Position numbers and translations under genes: made by a program. DNA of 64,000 bases from Lachnospiraceae bacterium (GTDB lineage Bacteria > Bacillota > Clostridia > Lachnospirales > Lachnospiraceae): the NCBI GenBank assembly GCA_017470985.1, contig JAFUXA010000009.1:104889-168888 (forward strand). Direction: 5' to 3'. Every line of letters begins with the position of its first letter. Position 1 is the first letter of the stretch. Below, one piece after another: positions 1-9,133 of this stretch. The notes under the pieces were generated by a model. That model made no database searches. It was given only the letters and a program-made list of their open reading frames with translations, and had not been told where the DNA came from.

Positions 1-317
1 CTGAACATCCAGATCATGAAGTATATGAGAAGTACTTCCCAAATGGTGGTGGTTCTATATTCACATTTGACATCAAGGGCGGACAGGAAGAAGCTTGGAA
101 GTTTATTGACAACTTGAAGATTTTCTCTCTTCTTGCAAATGTAGCTGATGTGAAGAGCTTGGTAATTCATCCTGCTTCAACAACACATTCTCAGCTTTCA
201 GAGGAAGAGTTACTTGATCTTGATATCAAGCCAAGCACAATTCGTCTTTCAATCGGTACAGAGCATATCGACGATATTATTGCCGATTTGGAAAATGGAT
301 TTGCAGCTATTAAATAA
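1..317 (+). CDS. metY: O-acetylhomoserine aminocarboxypropyltransferase, C-terminal part (5' end outside window)
   Basis: Only the last ~104 codons are present; the reading frame is open from base 3 and the gene starts upstream of the window. The fragment carries the Cys/Met-metabolism PLP-enzyme C-terminal signature SLVIHPASTTHSQLSEEEL followed by IRLSIGTEHIDDI, as in O-acetylhomoserine sulfhydrylases. The family uses PLP to replace the acetyl group of O-acetylhomoserine with sulfide, giving homocysteine in the cytoplasm. Cystathionine gamma-synthase/lyase relatives share these motifs, but GGGSIFTFDIKGG just upstream favours the MetY branch. A strong hairpin terminator follows. Confidence 0.85.
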   Translation, partial: EHPDHEVYEKYFPNGGGSIFTFDIKGGQEEAWKFIDNLKIFSLLANVADVKSLVIHPASTTHSQLSEEELLDLDIKPSTIRLSIGTEHIDDIIADLENGFAAIK

Positions 318-375
318 GCTGATAGACTAAAATAGATTCCTTTTATTAAATACATTTGACACTATTATATACTTC

Positions 376-418
376 AAAAAAATCGATTGTGCAAAGTACT
401 TGCGCAATCGATTTTTTG
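376..418 (+). terminator. Rho-independent terminator after metY
   Basis: Inverted repeat with arms AAAATCGATTGTGC and GCGCAATCGATTTT around a short loop, ending in a T-run. It sits about 60 bases after the metY stop. Confidence 0.85.
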
Positions 419-517
419 TGTTATAATCTATACGCTTTAAAATATGTCATAAACTTGGTATAATTTAAGCAGGATTTTTTGATAAAATCCCAGTAAATTT
501 TGTGAGAGGAGTACGAA

Positions 518-2548
518 ATGGGTAAGAACAAAAAGAATAACAAGAACCGAAGTGTTAAATCAATCAGTCGTAAGTTATCTCTGATTTCAGCAGTGATGCT
601 GTGTGTCAGCATGATTGCAGCAGAGTTGATTGTAATATATTTCGGATATGGAATGGTAAAGGATCTGATAGACAAGTCGTTAAAGACTGAGGTTACTACA
701 GATGCAGGAATGGTAAACAGAGAACTCAATGCTACATTCTACTATTTAAATGGCATTGCAGATACAGTTGAACAGGTGGATTTCTCAGATAATGCTACAC
801 TGAGAGCATATCTTGAAGGTACAATCGGCAGATATGATATGATCCCAACAGGAGCATATATTGCATTAAACGATGGTACATTTATCTACCCGGCAGACCC
901 ATCAATTGAGGTGGGCTTCGATGCATCAGAGAAGGCATGGTATAAGGAAGCAATGGCATATACAGACAAATACTTCTATTACTATGATGTGCCTTACTTT
1001 GATTCAGCTACAGGTGATTTGTGTTCTACAGTGCAGAGACATGTACATCTGAAAGATGGCAGAGAGGGCGTGTTCGTAGCCGATTTGATGATGAGCTCAG
1101 CTCAGAGTAAATTGAATGAAGTACAGCTTTATGATACAGGTAAAGCTATGATGGTTACATCTGATGGATTGATTCTGTCATATGAAGATGCAAGCGTATG
1201 TGGCCAGAAGATTGAAGAAATTGAGGACAATACATTCCTTGCAGGTGTGGCTCAGATGCTTGAAAAGGAAGATGGAACTGTTGCTCATATCACAGCAGGT
1301 TCTAAATATTATATGTGTTCATCAACCATTGATGGTACAGATTGGAAAGTTATTATCTATGCAAAGACTTCTGAAGTACTTGCAGCAGTAAAACAGATTG
1401 TTGTCACACTTGTAATATTTACAATTATTGCTGTACTTGTGGTTGTATTTATCATGATTCGCGTATTAAATAATATGATCAAGAAGCCGGTAAATGAGCT
1501 TACTGATAATATTGAGAGAATTGCCAGCGGTGACTTCACAGTAGAAGTTAAAGCAAAGGGTAATGATGAGATTGCATATATGAATTCAGCTATGGGAGAT
1601 TTCATTTCAGGTATGAGAGATTCCTTTGGTGATATCAAAGATGCATCCATGAGACTTCGCGGAGACGCACATAATTCTCAGGATACAGCAGAGCACTTGG
1701 AAGGCGCTGCTGCAGAGCAGTCCTCATCTATGGAGCAGGTTCGTGGAACTATATCAAATATGGCTGATGCCGTAAGCGAAGTTGCAGAAAGTGCTACAAC
1801 ACTTGCTCAGACAATTGAGGAAGTAAATGAAGGCGAGCGTCATATTGAGGCTTCAATGGCTACTCTTGTTGAGAAGGCTGAGATTGGTCAGAAGGATATG
1901 ATGACTGTGGCCGGAGGAATGTCAGATGTAGTTTCATCTATGGCAGATATGGCAGAGGCTGTAAATGCAGTTGATGACGCTGCCCAGAAGATTAATGAGA
2001 TTGTAGATATGATTACAGCTATTTCTACACAGACAAATCTCTTGTCACTCAATGCTTCAATCGAAGCTGCTCGTGCAGGTGAAGCCGGTAGAGGATTTGC
2101 CGTTGTTGCTTCTGAGATTGGAAACCTGGCAAATAATTCTGCTGAAGCGACCAGCGAAATCTCTGCAATTATTACAGAGATGTCAAGCCGTGTTAAGATG
2201 CTTTCAGAGAAGTCAAATACCAATACAGAGCTTATAAACAACAATGCAGAGTATGTAAATGCTGCAGCTGCTACATTCCAGCAGATTACTGCAGAGTTGT
2301 CAGAGGCTTCAGAGACATTGAATATTATTGCTGACCGTATGCAGACTGTAAATGATGTTGCAACAAATATGGCTGCAGTATCTGAGGAACAGTCAGCATC
2401 TACTCAGGAGATATCATCACAGGTAGAACTTGTTACAGAAGCAGCCCGCGGAGTTGCTCAGTCCAGTGACATGGTTTCAGATGCAGCTAATTCTGTTGCA
2501 GATGCAGTTGATGTAATCAATAATAATCTGGATAGATTTAAAATTTAA
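518..2548 (+). CDS. Methyl-accepting chemotaxis protein (periplasmic sensor, HAMP, MCP signalling domain)
   Basis: A 676-residue transmembrane chemoreceptor that would relay an extracellular signal to CheA/CheW. Membrane segments lie near residues 20-43 and 292-315. The ~250-residue loop between them resembles a double-Cache sensor (contains [14 protein letters not shown]). A HAMP linker follows (about 316-370), then a coiled-coil signalling domain whose hairpin tip holds the hallmark [19 protein letters not shown] near residue 512. There is no CheR-docking pentapeptide at the C-terminus, which ends in DRFKI. The ATG is preceded by GAGAGGAG. The gene stands alone between two terminators. The ligand cannot be read from sequence. 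Confidence 0.93.
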   Translation: MGKNKKNNKNRSVKSISRKLSLISAVMLCVSMIAAELIVIYFGYGMVKDLIDKSLKTEVTTDAGMVNRELNATFYYLNGIADTVEQVDFSDNATLRAYLEGTIGRYDMIPTGAYIALNDGTFIYPADPSIEVGFDASEKAWYKEAMAYTDKYFYYYDVPYFDSATGDLCSTVQRHVHLKDGREGVFVADLMMSSAQSKLNEVQLYDTGKAMMVTSDGLILSYEDASVCGQKIEEIEDNTFLAGVAQMLEKEDGTVAHITAGSKYYMCSSTIDGTDWKVIIYAKTSEVLAAVKQIVVTLVIFTIIAVLVVVFIMIRVLNNMIKKPVNELTDNIERIASGDFTVEVKAKGNDEIAYMNSAMGDFISGMRDSFGDIKDASMRLRGDAHNSQDTAEHLEGAAAEQSSSMEQVRGTISNMADAVSEVAESATTLAQTIEEVNEGERHIEASMATLVEKAEIGQKDMMTVAGGMSDVVSSMADMAEAVNAVDDAAQKINEIVDMITAISTQTNLLSLNASIEAARAGEAGRGFAVVASEIGNLANNSAEATSEISAIITEMSSRVKMLSEKSNTNTELINNNAEYVNAAAATFQQITAELSEASETLNIIADRMQTVNDVATNMAAVSEEQSASTQEISSQVELVTEAARGVAQSSDMVSDAANSVADAVDVINNNLDRFKI

Positions 2549-2577
2549 GAATATACAATATAATTAACAACTAAACA

Positions 2578-2640
2578 TAAACCGGTAAGATGGATGATAT
2601 GTGATAATTGCGTTATATATCATTATCTTGCCGGTTTTTT
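2578..2640 (+). terminator. Terminator after chemoreceptor gene
   Basis: Arms AAACCGGTAAGAT and ATCTTGCCGGTTT, separated by a ~30-base loop region, followed by TTTTTT. Confidence 0.75.
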
Positions 2641-2750
2641 GTTTTTTGAAAATATAAATAAATATGTAGATTTTTTGATATTTTATTGTTATATTGAAGT
2701 AGACAGTTTGTTTTGTTTGTCTAGTTGATGACATTGGGAGGACATGAGAT

Positions 2751-2894
2751 ATGAATAATAAAAACGAAGAAGTATTAATTGATGACACCGGTTTTATTGA
2801 AAAGCACAATGTGGTGGGCAAAGTTGTAATATTACTTTGTATGGGCATTAGCATTTATTTGATTTTTTTGGGTGCATTGGCAATTGCATTTTAA
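2751..2894 (+). CDS. Small single-pass membrane protein (47 aa), unknown function
   Basis: A short open frame starting MNNKNEEVLIDDTGFIEK, with a charged N-terminal half and one strongly hydrophobic segment from about residue 24 to the C-terminus (ends LIFLGALAIAF). The ATG has a good Shine-Dalgarno sequence (GGGAGG) about 10 bases upstream, and the coding bias (GAA, AAA, ATT) fits its neighbours. It lies 62 bases before the K+ channel start and may be co-transcribed with it. No family is recognised. It could be an unannotated membrane microprotein or, less likely, a chance frame. Confidence 0.55.
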   Translation: MNNKNEEVLIDDTGFIEKHNVVGKVVILLCMGISIYLIFLGALAIAF

Positions 2895-2956
2895 TGTAAC
2901 ATATTTGCTTTAGTGATATTGTACCAGACGCATTGCATAGGAGAGGGCATGAAGTT

Positions 2957-3715
2957 ATGGAAAATAAAAAGACGAAACCGGAATATATAAAAAGAAGAGT
3001 ATATGAGATTATAGAGGCTTCTCATGATGGAGATCAAACCAGTAAAGCATATGATCTCATGATGCTGGTAGGTGTAATAGTAGGATTGATTCCTCTTGCA
3101 CTGAAGATGGAAAATCCATATACAAGAGCTATTGATGCGACTACCGCTTTGATATTCCTTCTGGATTATATTTTGAGGATATGGACAGCAGATTATAAAA
3201 TGGGCGTGAAAAGTTATAAATCATATCTGGCATATATAGTAAGCCCACTTGCAATAATTGATTTGTTGTCAGTGGTACCTATTATGTGTCTGATTTTCCC
3301 GAACTCCAATGCCTTTGCGTTATTTAGAATGTTCAGACTCTTGAGAGCCTTTCGATTATTGAAGCTGATTCGTTATTCCAAGACTATTATTGTGCTGGAA
3401 AATATGTTTCGCAAGGTCAAGGATCAGATAGTTGCGGTGTTGGTGCTGGTGCTGATATATATTATAGCCTGCGCACTGATAATGTTTCAGATTGAGCCGG
3501 GACTGTTTGACAGTTTCTGGGATGCAATTTATTGGGCGGCTATTTCCATTACGACAGTTGGATATGGTGACCTTGTTCCAACTACGACGCTTGGACAATT
3601 GGTATCAGTAGTATCATCTCTGGTGGGTGTGGCTATAATAGCTCTTCCAACTGGTATTATAACTGCGGCATATATGGATGAAGTGAAGCGCAAGAAGACA
3701 AAACATGAATTATGA
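2957..3715 (+). CDS. Voltage-gated K+ channel-type ion transporter, six-transmembrane
   Basis: About 252 residues with the layout of a single 6-TM voltage-gated potassium channel subunit, expected to form a tetramer in the cytoplasmic membrane. An S4-like segment with regularly spaced arginines (FRMFRLLRAFRLLKLIR) lies near residues 123-139. The pore helix is followed by the potassium selectivity filter TTVGYGD near residue 199. There is no cytosolic RCK/TrkA-N domain; the protein ends soon after S6. A TTG at 2933 is in frame, but the ATG at 2957 is properly spaced behind AGGAGAGGG, so it is taken as the start. The likely role is K+ flux or membrane-potential control. Confidence 0.9.
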   Translation: MENKKTKPEYIKRRVYEIIEASHDGDQTSKAYDLMMLVGVIVGLIPLALKMENPYTRAIDATTALIFLLDYILRIWTADYKMGVKSYKSYLAYIVSPLAIIDLLSVVPIMCLIFPNSNAFALFRMFRLLRAFRLLKLIRYSKTIIVLENMFRKVKDQIVAVLVLVLIYIIACALIMFQIEPGLFDSFWDAIYWAAISITTVGYGDLVPTTTLGQLVSVVSSLVGVAIIALPTGIITAAYMDEVKRKKTKHEL

Positions 3716-3785
3716 TAATTGGTAATACAATTTATTATAAAAAATAATTAGAAGCTAAAGGCTTGAACAAAAGGAGGAATTGAAA

Positions 3786-4235
3786 ATGAGCAAGAAGGAG
3801 AATGGGTTTATTTCAGAATTTAAGAAGTTTATCTTGAGAGGAAATGTAATGGATATGGCAGTTGGTGTCATTGTTGGTGGCGCATTTACTGCAATTGTTA
3901 CATCTTTGAATGAGGATATCCTGTCACCTATTATCGGTTTGATTGGAGGAACAGACTTCTCTTATCTGACATTGACACTTGGAAGTGGTGAGAATGCTCC
4001 AGTTCTGACATATGGTAATTTTATTACTGCAGTTATTAATTTCTTGATTACAGCATTGGTAATCTTCTTGATTGTCAGAGGAATTAACAAAGCCAATGAT
4101 AGAGTGAGCCGTAGATTTGGAAAAGGCGAGGAGGAGGCTGCTGCTCCAACAGAGAAGGAGTGTCCATATTGCAAGACTATGATTCATATTGGAGCAACTC
4201 GTTGTCCAAATTGTACATCACAGTTGGAACAATAA
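3786..4235 (+). CDS. mscL: Large-conductance mechanosensitive channel MscL with C-terminal zinc-ribbon-like tail
   Basis: About 149 residues. The N-terminal FKKFILRGNVMDMAVGVIVGGAF is the MscL amphipathic helix plus TM1, and a second membrane segment (ITAVINFLITALVIFLIVRG) forms TM2. MscL opens under membrane tension as an emergency valve in hypo-osmotic shock. The C-terminus adds a CPYCKT...CPNC tail, two CxxC pairs resembling a zinc ribbon, which many Firmicute MscL proteins have. The ATG at 3786 is spaced 8 bases behind AAGGAGG; the in-frame TTG at 3780 overlaps that site and is rejected. Confidence 0.94.
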   Translation: MSKKENGFISEFKKFILRGNVMDMAVGVIVGGAFTAIVTSLNEDILSPIIGLIGGTDFSYLTLTLGSGENAPVLTYGNFITAVINFLITALVIFLIVRGINKANDRVSRRFGKGEEEAAAPTEKECPYCKTMIHIGATRCPNCTSQLEQ

Positions 4236-4277
4236 TATGCTATTGAAGCCAGGACGGACTATTGGGAGAGATTTTAG

Positions 4278-5144
4278 ATGAATTACGAACATGAAGTGGT
4301 AATTACAAGAGAAGGTATGCCTTGTAAAATCGATAGATTTGAGGGCAGAGATGGTAATTATATAAGAAAGCCACACTGGCATAATTCCATAGAGATTTTT
4401 GCAGTTTACTCAGGATATTTGGATTTTGTCATTGGTGACAGACGAGAGCGTGTCAGGGAAAATGATTTTATATTCATTAACACCAATGAGATTCACTCCA
4501 TCAAGGCGGAGAAACCGAATTACGCTCTGTATCTACAGATTCCTATTAATGAATTTAAGAACTATCTCACAGCAGATAGATTTATTGATTTCAATAAAAT
4601 AGAGGGAGATGGGATATCTAAATTATCGGAGAAAGAGCAGAGCTCAGTGCATAATGAAGTATTGGCCCATATGAAGAAATTGTATGAGATATCTCACATG
4701 ACTGAGGTGGGATATGATTATATGATGCTTCAATGCTGCTATGAATTAATGTATCTGATAGTACGCAATTATCGCAAGACTGAGACAGATGAAGCTTTGT
4801 TCAAATCAGTCAAGGCAATGCTTAGACTTTCGCCGGTTACAGATTATATTAAGAAACATTATGCAGAGGATATATCCCTCAGCACATTATCTGCTGAATT
4901 TGGATATTCAACAGAACATTTATCACGAATGTTTCAGAAGTATGCAGGTGTAAAATATAAATCATACATATCAGAGATTAGATTGGATCATGCTGAGAAA
5001 TTATTGGAAAAAGGCGAAATGTCCATAAGTGAAGTAGCTAGTGCAGTTGGCTTTGCTGATTCGAGAGCAATGGCCAAAGTTTTTGAAAAAAGATATGGTA
5101 TATTGCCTAGCGAATATCTTAAAAATCAAAAAAAAGCAAAATAA
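4278..5144 (+). CDS. AraC-family transcriptional regulator with cupin sensor domain
   Basis: A 288-residue regulator. The N-terminal ~120 residues look like a cupin ligand-binding fold (KPHWHNSIEIFAVYSGYLDF, then NEIHSIKAEKP). The C-terminal ~100 residues hold two helix-turn-helix motifs, ending in the family signature ISEVASAVGFADSRAMAKVFEKRYGILPSEY. It is immediately upstream of, and co-directional with, the sugar isomerase and xylulokinase genes, so it is probably their pentose- or deoxysugar-responsive activator. The inducer is unknown. Confidence 0.9.
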   Translation: MNYEHEVVITREGMPCKIDRFEGRDGNYIRKPHWHNSIEIFAVYSGYLDFVIGDRRERVRENDFIFINTNEIHSIKAEKPNYALYLQIPINEFKNYLTADRFIDFNKIEGDGISKLSEKEQSSVHNEVLAHMKKLYEISHMTEVGYDYMMLQCCYELMYLIVRNYRKTETDEALFKSVKAMLRLSPVTDYIKKHYAEDISLSTLSAEFGYSTEHLSRMFQKYAGVKYKSYISEIRLDHAEKLLEKGEMSISEVASAVGFADSRAMAKVFEKRYGILPSEYLKNQKKAK

Positions 5145-5226
5145 CGGTCAATAAAAATGTGACATGATACCTGTATGATTTGTTACTATGGGGAAAAAGA
5201 TAATAATTGTATGGGAGGATACATAA

Positions 5227-6708
5227 ATGAATAGACCAGCAGAGAAAATCGGAATTGTAGCAGTAAGTCGTGACTGCTTTCCGGAAAGTCTGTCAGTGAA
5301 CAGACGCGAGAATTTAATGAAAGCTTTACAGGAGAGACATCCAGAGTTGGATGTGTATGAGTGCCCAATCTGTATTGTGGAGAGTGAGATTCATATGGTT
5401 CAGGCCTTGGAGGATATCAAGAAAGCAGGATGTAATTCCCTTGTAGTATATCTTGGTAACTTCGGTCCTGAGATTTCAGAGACACTTCTTGCAAAGCATT
5501 TTGACGGACCTAAGATGTTTGTGGCAGCAGCAGAAGAAAGTGGAGAATATCTCCAGGATAACAGAGGTGATGCATACTGTGGTATGTTAAATGCCAGCTA
5601 TAACTTGAAGCTTCGTGGAATTAAGGCATACATCCCTGAGTATCCAGTAGGTGATGCAGATGATTGCGCTGACATGATTGCAGAGTTCGCTCCAATTGCA
5701 AGAGCAATTATTGCATTGAATAACCTCAAGATTATTAGCTTTGGACCTAGACCTCTGAATTTCCTTGCTTGTAATGCACCAATTTATCAGTTGTATCAGT
5801 TGGGTGTAGAAATCGAGGAGAATTCTGAGCTTGATTTGTTTGAGGCATTCAACAACCATGCAGGAGATTCTAGAATTCCTGAGGTTGTGGCAGATATGGA
5901 AGCTGAGCTTGGTGCAGGTAATAGAAAGCCTGAGATTCTTGAGAAGCTTGCTCAGTACGAACTTACATTATTGGATTGGATTGAGGAGCATAAGGGTTAC
6001 AGAGAGTATGTAGCAATCGCTGGTAAATGTTGGCCGGCATTCCAGACACAGTTTGGATTTGTTCCATGTTATGTAAATTCAAGATTAACCAAGAAGGGTA
6101 TTCCTGTCTCATGTGAAGTAGATATTTACGGAGCATTGAGTGAATTCATCGGTTCTGTTATTTCTCAGGATGCAGTTACACTTCTTGATATCAATAATAC
6201 TGTACCAAAGGATTTGTACAAGGAAGATATTGAAGGAAAGCATGATTACACATTACAGGATACATTTATGGGATTCCATTGTGGTAATACTCCTTCCAAC
6301 AAGTTGTCTTTCTGTGAGATGAAATACCAGAAGATTATGGCAAGAAGCCTTCCAATTGAGGTGACAAATGGTACTCTTGAGGGAGATATTGCTCCAGGCA
6401 AGATTACATTCTTCAGATTACAGTCTACGTCAGATGCTAAGCTTCGTGCTTATATTGCAGAGGGAGAAGTGCTTCCAGTAGCTACCAGATCATTTGGTTC
6501 AATCGGTATATTTGCCATAAATGAGATGGGTAGATTCTATCGTCATGTATTAATTGAGAAGAATTTCCCACATCATGGAGCAGTTGCTTTCGGAAATTAT
6601 GGCAAGGCTTTATATGAAGTATTTAAATATATTGGTGTTCCTGTTGAAGAAATTGGATTTAATCGTCCTGCAGGGGATAGATATCCAACAGAGAACCCAT
6701 TTAAGTAA
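5227..6708 (+). CDS. L-fucose/L-arabinose isomerase-family protein
   Basis: A 493-residue cytoplasmic protein of the fucose/arabinose isomerase superfamily, which interconverts aldoses and ketoses with a Mn2+ site. Visible features are an N-terminal Rossmann-like start (KIGIVAVSRDCFPES), SFGPRPLNFLACNAP, a likely metal-ligand stretch CEVDIYGALSEFI and a downstream His in MGFHCGNTPSNK. It is not XylA or AraA by sequence pattern. The next gene encodes xylulokinase, so the substrate may be a pentose (D-arabinose, D-xylose or L-fucose analogues). The GGGAGG before the ATG is well spaced. The family call is firm; the substrate is not. Confidence 0.8.
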   Translation: MNRPAEKIGIVAVSRDCFPESLSVNRRENLMKALQERHPELDVYECPICIVESEIHMVQALEDIKKAGCNSLVVYLGNFGPEISETLLAKHFDGPKMFVAAAEESGEYLQDNRGDAYCGMLNASYNLKLRGIKAYIPEYPVGDADDCADMIAEFAPIARAIIALNNLKIISFGPRPLNFLACNAPIYQLYQLGVEIEENSELDLFEAFNNHAGDSRIPEVVADMEAELGAGNRKPEILEKLAQYELTLLDWIEEHKGYREYVAIAGKCWPAFQTQFGFVPCYVNSRLTKKGIPVSCEVDIYGALSEFIGSVISQDAVTLLDINNTVPKDLYKEDIEGKHDYTLQDTFMGFHCGNTPSNKLSFCEMKYQKIMARSLPIEVTNGTLEGDIAPGKITFFRLQSTSDAKLRAYIAEGEVLPVATRSFGSIGIFAINEMGRFYRHVLIEKNFPHHGAVAFGNYGKALYEVFKYIGVPVEEIGFNRPAGDRYPTENPFK

Positions 6709-6736
6709 ATTATAATATTTGATAAATAATATTAAT

Positions 6737-6786
6737 TTGACGCATCTGAGAATGCAGTGACTATGTGCATTTATCGGGTGCGTCAA
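6737..6786 (+). other. Inverted repeat between isomerase and xylulokinase genes
   Basis: TTGACGCA at 6737-6744 pairs with TGCGTCAA at 6779-6786, just before the xylulokinase Shine-Dalgarno sequence. The right arm is followed by TATTTTC rather than a clean T-run. It may be a weak terminator, an attenuator or an mRNA-processing hairpin setting the kinase level. Confidence 0.45.
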
Positions 6787-6806
6787 TATTTTCAAAGGAG
6801 ACATAT

Positions 6807-8282
6807 ATGTATTATATAGGAATAGATTTAGGTACTTCATCTGTGAAAATGCTTCTGATGGATGGGGCAGGCAAGATACTCAAGATTACATCCAGAGAGT
6901 ATGATTTGGAATTTCCTCATCCGGGTTGGTCTCAGCAGAATCCTTATGACTGGTTTAATCAGTCTATGGATGGATTGAAGGAATTGATTGCTGACTGCGA
7001 CAAATCGCAGGTGGCAGGAATCAGTTTTGGCGGACAGATGCATGGATTGGTTGTATTGGATTCTGAGGATAATGTTATCCGTCCTGCAATTCTATGGAAT
7101 GATAATAGAACTGTGAAGGAAGTGGATTATCTCAATAATGTGGTAGGTAAAGATAAATTATCTCAGTATACAGCCAATATTGCTTTCGCAGGTTTTACAG
7201 CTCCAAAGATTCTATGGATGCGTGAAAATGAACCGGATAACTTCAATAGAATTGCCAAGATTATGTTGCCAAAGGATTATTTGGCATATAGACTATCTGG
7301 AAGTTTCTGTACAGATTATTCTGATGCTTCAGGCATGTTGCTTCTTGATGTGAAGAACCGTAAATGGTCTAAGGAGATGATGGATATCTGCGGAATCAGT
7401 GAAGCTCAGCTTCCTAAACTCTATGAGAGTTATGAGGTTGTAGGTACATTGCTTCCAGAGATTGCAGCAGAACTTGGATTGAGTTGTGATGTCAAAATCA
7501 TTGCAGGAGCAGGAGACAATGCGGCAGCAGCTGTGGGTACTGGAACAGTAGGTGATGGAAAATGTAATATCTCATTGGGAACTTCAGGTACAATTTTCAT
7601 TTCCAGCAAGAATTTCGGTGTTGATGACAACAACGCTCTTCATTCATTTGATCATGCGGACGGAGCATACCATCTCATGGGATGTATGTTGTCTGCAGCA
7701 AGTTGCAATAAATGGTGGATGGAAGAGATAATCGGAACCACAGACTTCGCAGGAGAACAGGCTGCCATAGACAAGCTTGGAGAGAATCATGTGTTCTTCC
7801 TTCCATATCTCATGGGAGAGAGATCGCCCCATAATGATCCAAATGCAAGAGGAGCCTTCGTAGGAATGACAATGGATTCATCTAGAACAGATATGACACA
7901 GGCTGTGTTGGAAGGTGTGGTTTTTGCGCTGCGTGATTCCTTTGAAGTTGCCAAGAGTCTGGGAATAGAAATTTCTAGAACCAAAATATGTGGAGGCGGA
8001 GCCAAGAGTCCCTTGTGGAAGACAATGCTTGCTAATATCTTGAATGTATCAGTTGATGTGGTGGAAACAGAGGAAGGTCCATCAATGGGTGGCGCTATGC
8101 TGGCAGCAGTTGGCTGTGGAGAATATGCTTCTGTTGAGGAAGCTGCAGATGCCATTGTGCGAGTGGTAGATACAGTTGAGCCTACACCTGAATTGGCAGC
8201 AAAATATGACAAGAGATATCAGGAATTCAAGCAGATATATCCAGCGCTAAAGAACGTGTTTGAAAATATTTGCAATAATTAA
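6807..8282 (+). CDS. xylB: Xylulokinase (FGGY family)
   Basis: A 491-residue FGGY-family carbohydrate kinase expected to phosphorylate D-xylulose with ATP. The N-terminal phosphate loop YYIGIDLGTSSVKMLLMD, GISFGGQMHGLVVLD, the substrate-site segment AILWNDNRT, CNISLGTSGTIF and the C-terminal GGGAKSPLW are all present, and the length is normal. The open frame reaches back to 6765, but AAAGGAG at 6795-6801 places the start at the ATG at 6807. Pairing with the upstream isomerase suggests a complete isomerise-then-phosphorylate route into the pentose phosphate pathway. A ribulose or fuculose specificity cannot be excluded. Confidence 0.9.
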   Translation: MYYIGIDLGTSSVKMLLMDGAGKILKITSREYDLEFPHPGWSQQNPYDWFNQSMDGLKELIADCDKSQVAGISFGGQMHGLVVLDSEDNVIRPAILWNDNRTVKEVDYLNNVVGKDKLSQYTANIAFAGFTAPKILWMRENEPDNFNRIAKIMLPKDYLAYRLSGSFCTDYSDASGMLLLDVKNRKWSKEMMDICGISEAQLPKLYESYEVVGTLLPEIAAELGLSCDVKIIAGAGDNAAAAVGTGTVGDGKCNISLGTSGTIFISSKNFGVDDNNALHSFDHADGAYHLMGCMLSAASCNKWWMEEIIGTTDFAGEQAAIDKLGENHVFFLPYLMGERSPHNDPNARGAFVGMTMDSSRTDMTQAVLEGVVFALRDSFEVAKSLGIEISRTKICGGGAKSPLWKTMLANILNVSVDVVETEEGPSMGGAMLAAVGCGEYASVEEAADAIVRVVDTVEPTPELAAKYDKRYQEFKQIYPALKNVFENICNN

Positions 8283-8322
8283 ATATATTTTATTGAGCAA
8301 AGGAATGTGAGATATAATATTA

Positions 8323-8360
8323 AAGAGTTGGGATGAATAATAATATTTATCTCAACTCTT
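8323..8360 (+). terminator. Hairpin after xylB (probable terminator)
   Basis: Twelve-base arms AAGAGTTGGGAT and ATCTCAACTCTT (one G-U pair) around an A/T loop. The following sequence ATGTTTATAG is only moderately T-rich. Confidence 0.55.
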
Positions 8361-8446
8361 ATGTTTATAGTGTATAATGTGAGATGAATAGGCTATGTGA
8401 CTTTGTAGCTGCAAGTTTAAATTATAGAGATGAGCGGGGGATAGAT

Positions 8447-9091
8447 ATGAGTAAAGGAATAATATTTGACATGGACGGAACTCTGTGGGACTCTGCAGAG
8501 AATGTGGCCAGAGCCTGGTCTAAAGTCCTGGGACAATACGGTTTTGGCGAGTATGCTGTTACCACAGAGGATATGTATAATGTCATGGGAATGACTATGG
8601 ATGATATCGCTGATAAGTTGTTTCCTTTTGTAGAAGGGGAAGAGAGAGCGGAACTGTTGGAGGCCTGCTGCATTGTGGAGAATGATTTCCTGGCAGAAAA
8701 TGGTGCCAACATTTATCCCAATGTGGAGAAGACCTGGTGGCGATTGCTTGATATGGGATATGACCTTTTCATTGTAAGTAATTGTCAGGCGGGATATATA
8801 GAAGCATTTCTGAAATATTATAAGCTGGATGAAATAGTGGAGGATTATGTATGCTTCGGAGATAATGGTTTGAGCAAGGCGGATAACATCCGTGAGATTT
8901 GTAAACGCAATCGCTTAGATGCTGCCGTATATGTGGGAGATATTCAGTCGGATTGTGATGCAACTCATGAGGCTGGCCTTCCATTTATTCATGCCACATA
9001 TGGCTTCGGCCAGGTATCAGATGCTGAAGCTGAGATAGGATCCCTTGAGGAACTTCCATTGATGATCGATTCTATATTTGAAATGTTATAA
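8447..9091 (+). CDS. HAD-family hydrolase, phosphoglycolate phosphatase-like
   Basis: About 214 residues of a haloacid-dehalogenase hydrolase. Motif I is IFDMDGTLWDSAE with the nucleophilic Asp, followed by a helical cap domain. Motif II is LFIVSNCQ, and motif III/IV is the Lys in LSKAD together with AVYVGDIQSDCDATHEAG. This layout fits Gph/PGMB-type small-phosphoester phosphatases. The open frame extends to 8384, but the ATG at 8447, after a purine-rich AGCGGGGG, gives the usual family N-terminus. The substrate is unknown. Confidence 0.82.
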   Translation: MSKGIIFDMDGTLWDSAENVARAWSKVLGQYGFGEYAVTTEDMYNVMGMTMDDIADKLFPFVEGEERAELLEACCIVENDFLAENGANIYPNVEKTWWRLLDMGYDLFIVSNCQAGYIEAFLKYYKLDEIVEDYVCFGDNGLSKADNIREICKRNRLDAAVYVGDIQSDCDATHEAGLPFIHATYGFGQVSDAEAEIGSLEELPLMIDSIFEML

Positions 9092-9133
9092 AAAGTGACA
9101 TATATTTTTTGGACAAAAAGAAAGGAACATATA

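Noticed and set aside
421-729. 102-residue minus-strand frame around the chemoreceptor start
   Set aside because: It lies across the promoter and signal region of a clear gene and has no recognisable motif.
6765-6806. Longer xylB start at 6765
   Set aside because: It would place coding sequence over the inverted repeat at 6737-6786 and before the SD; the ATG at 6807 gives the family N-terminus.
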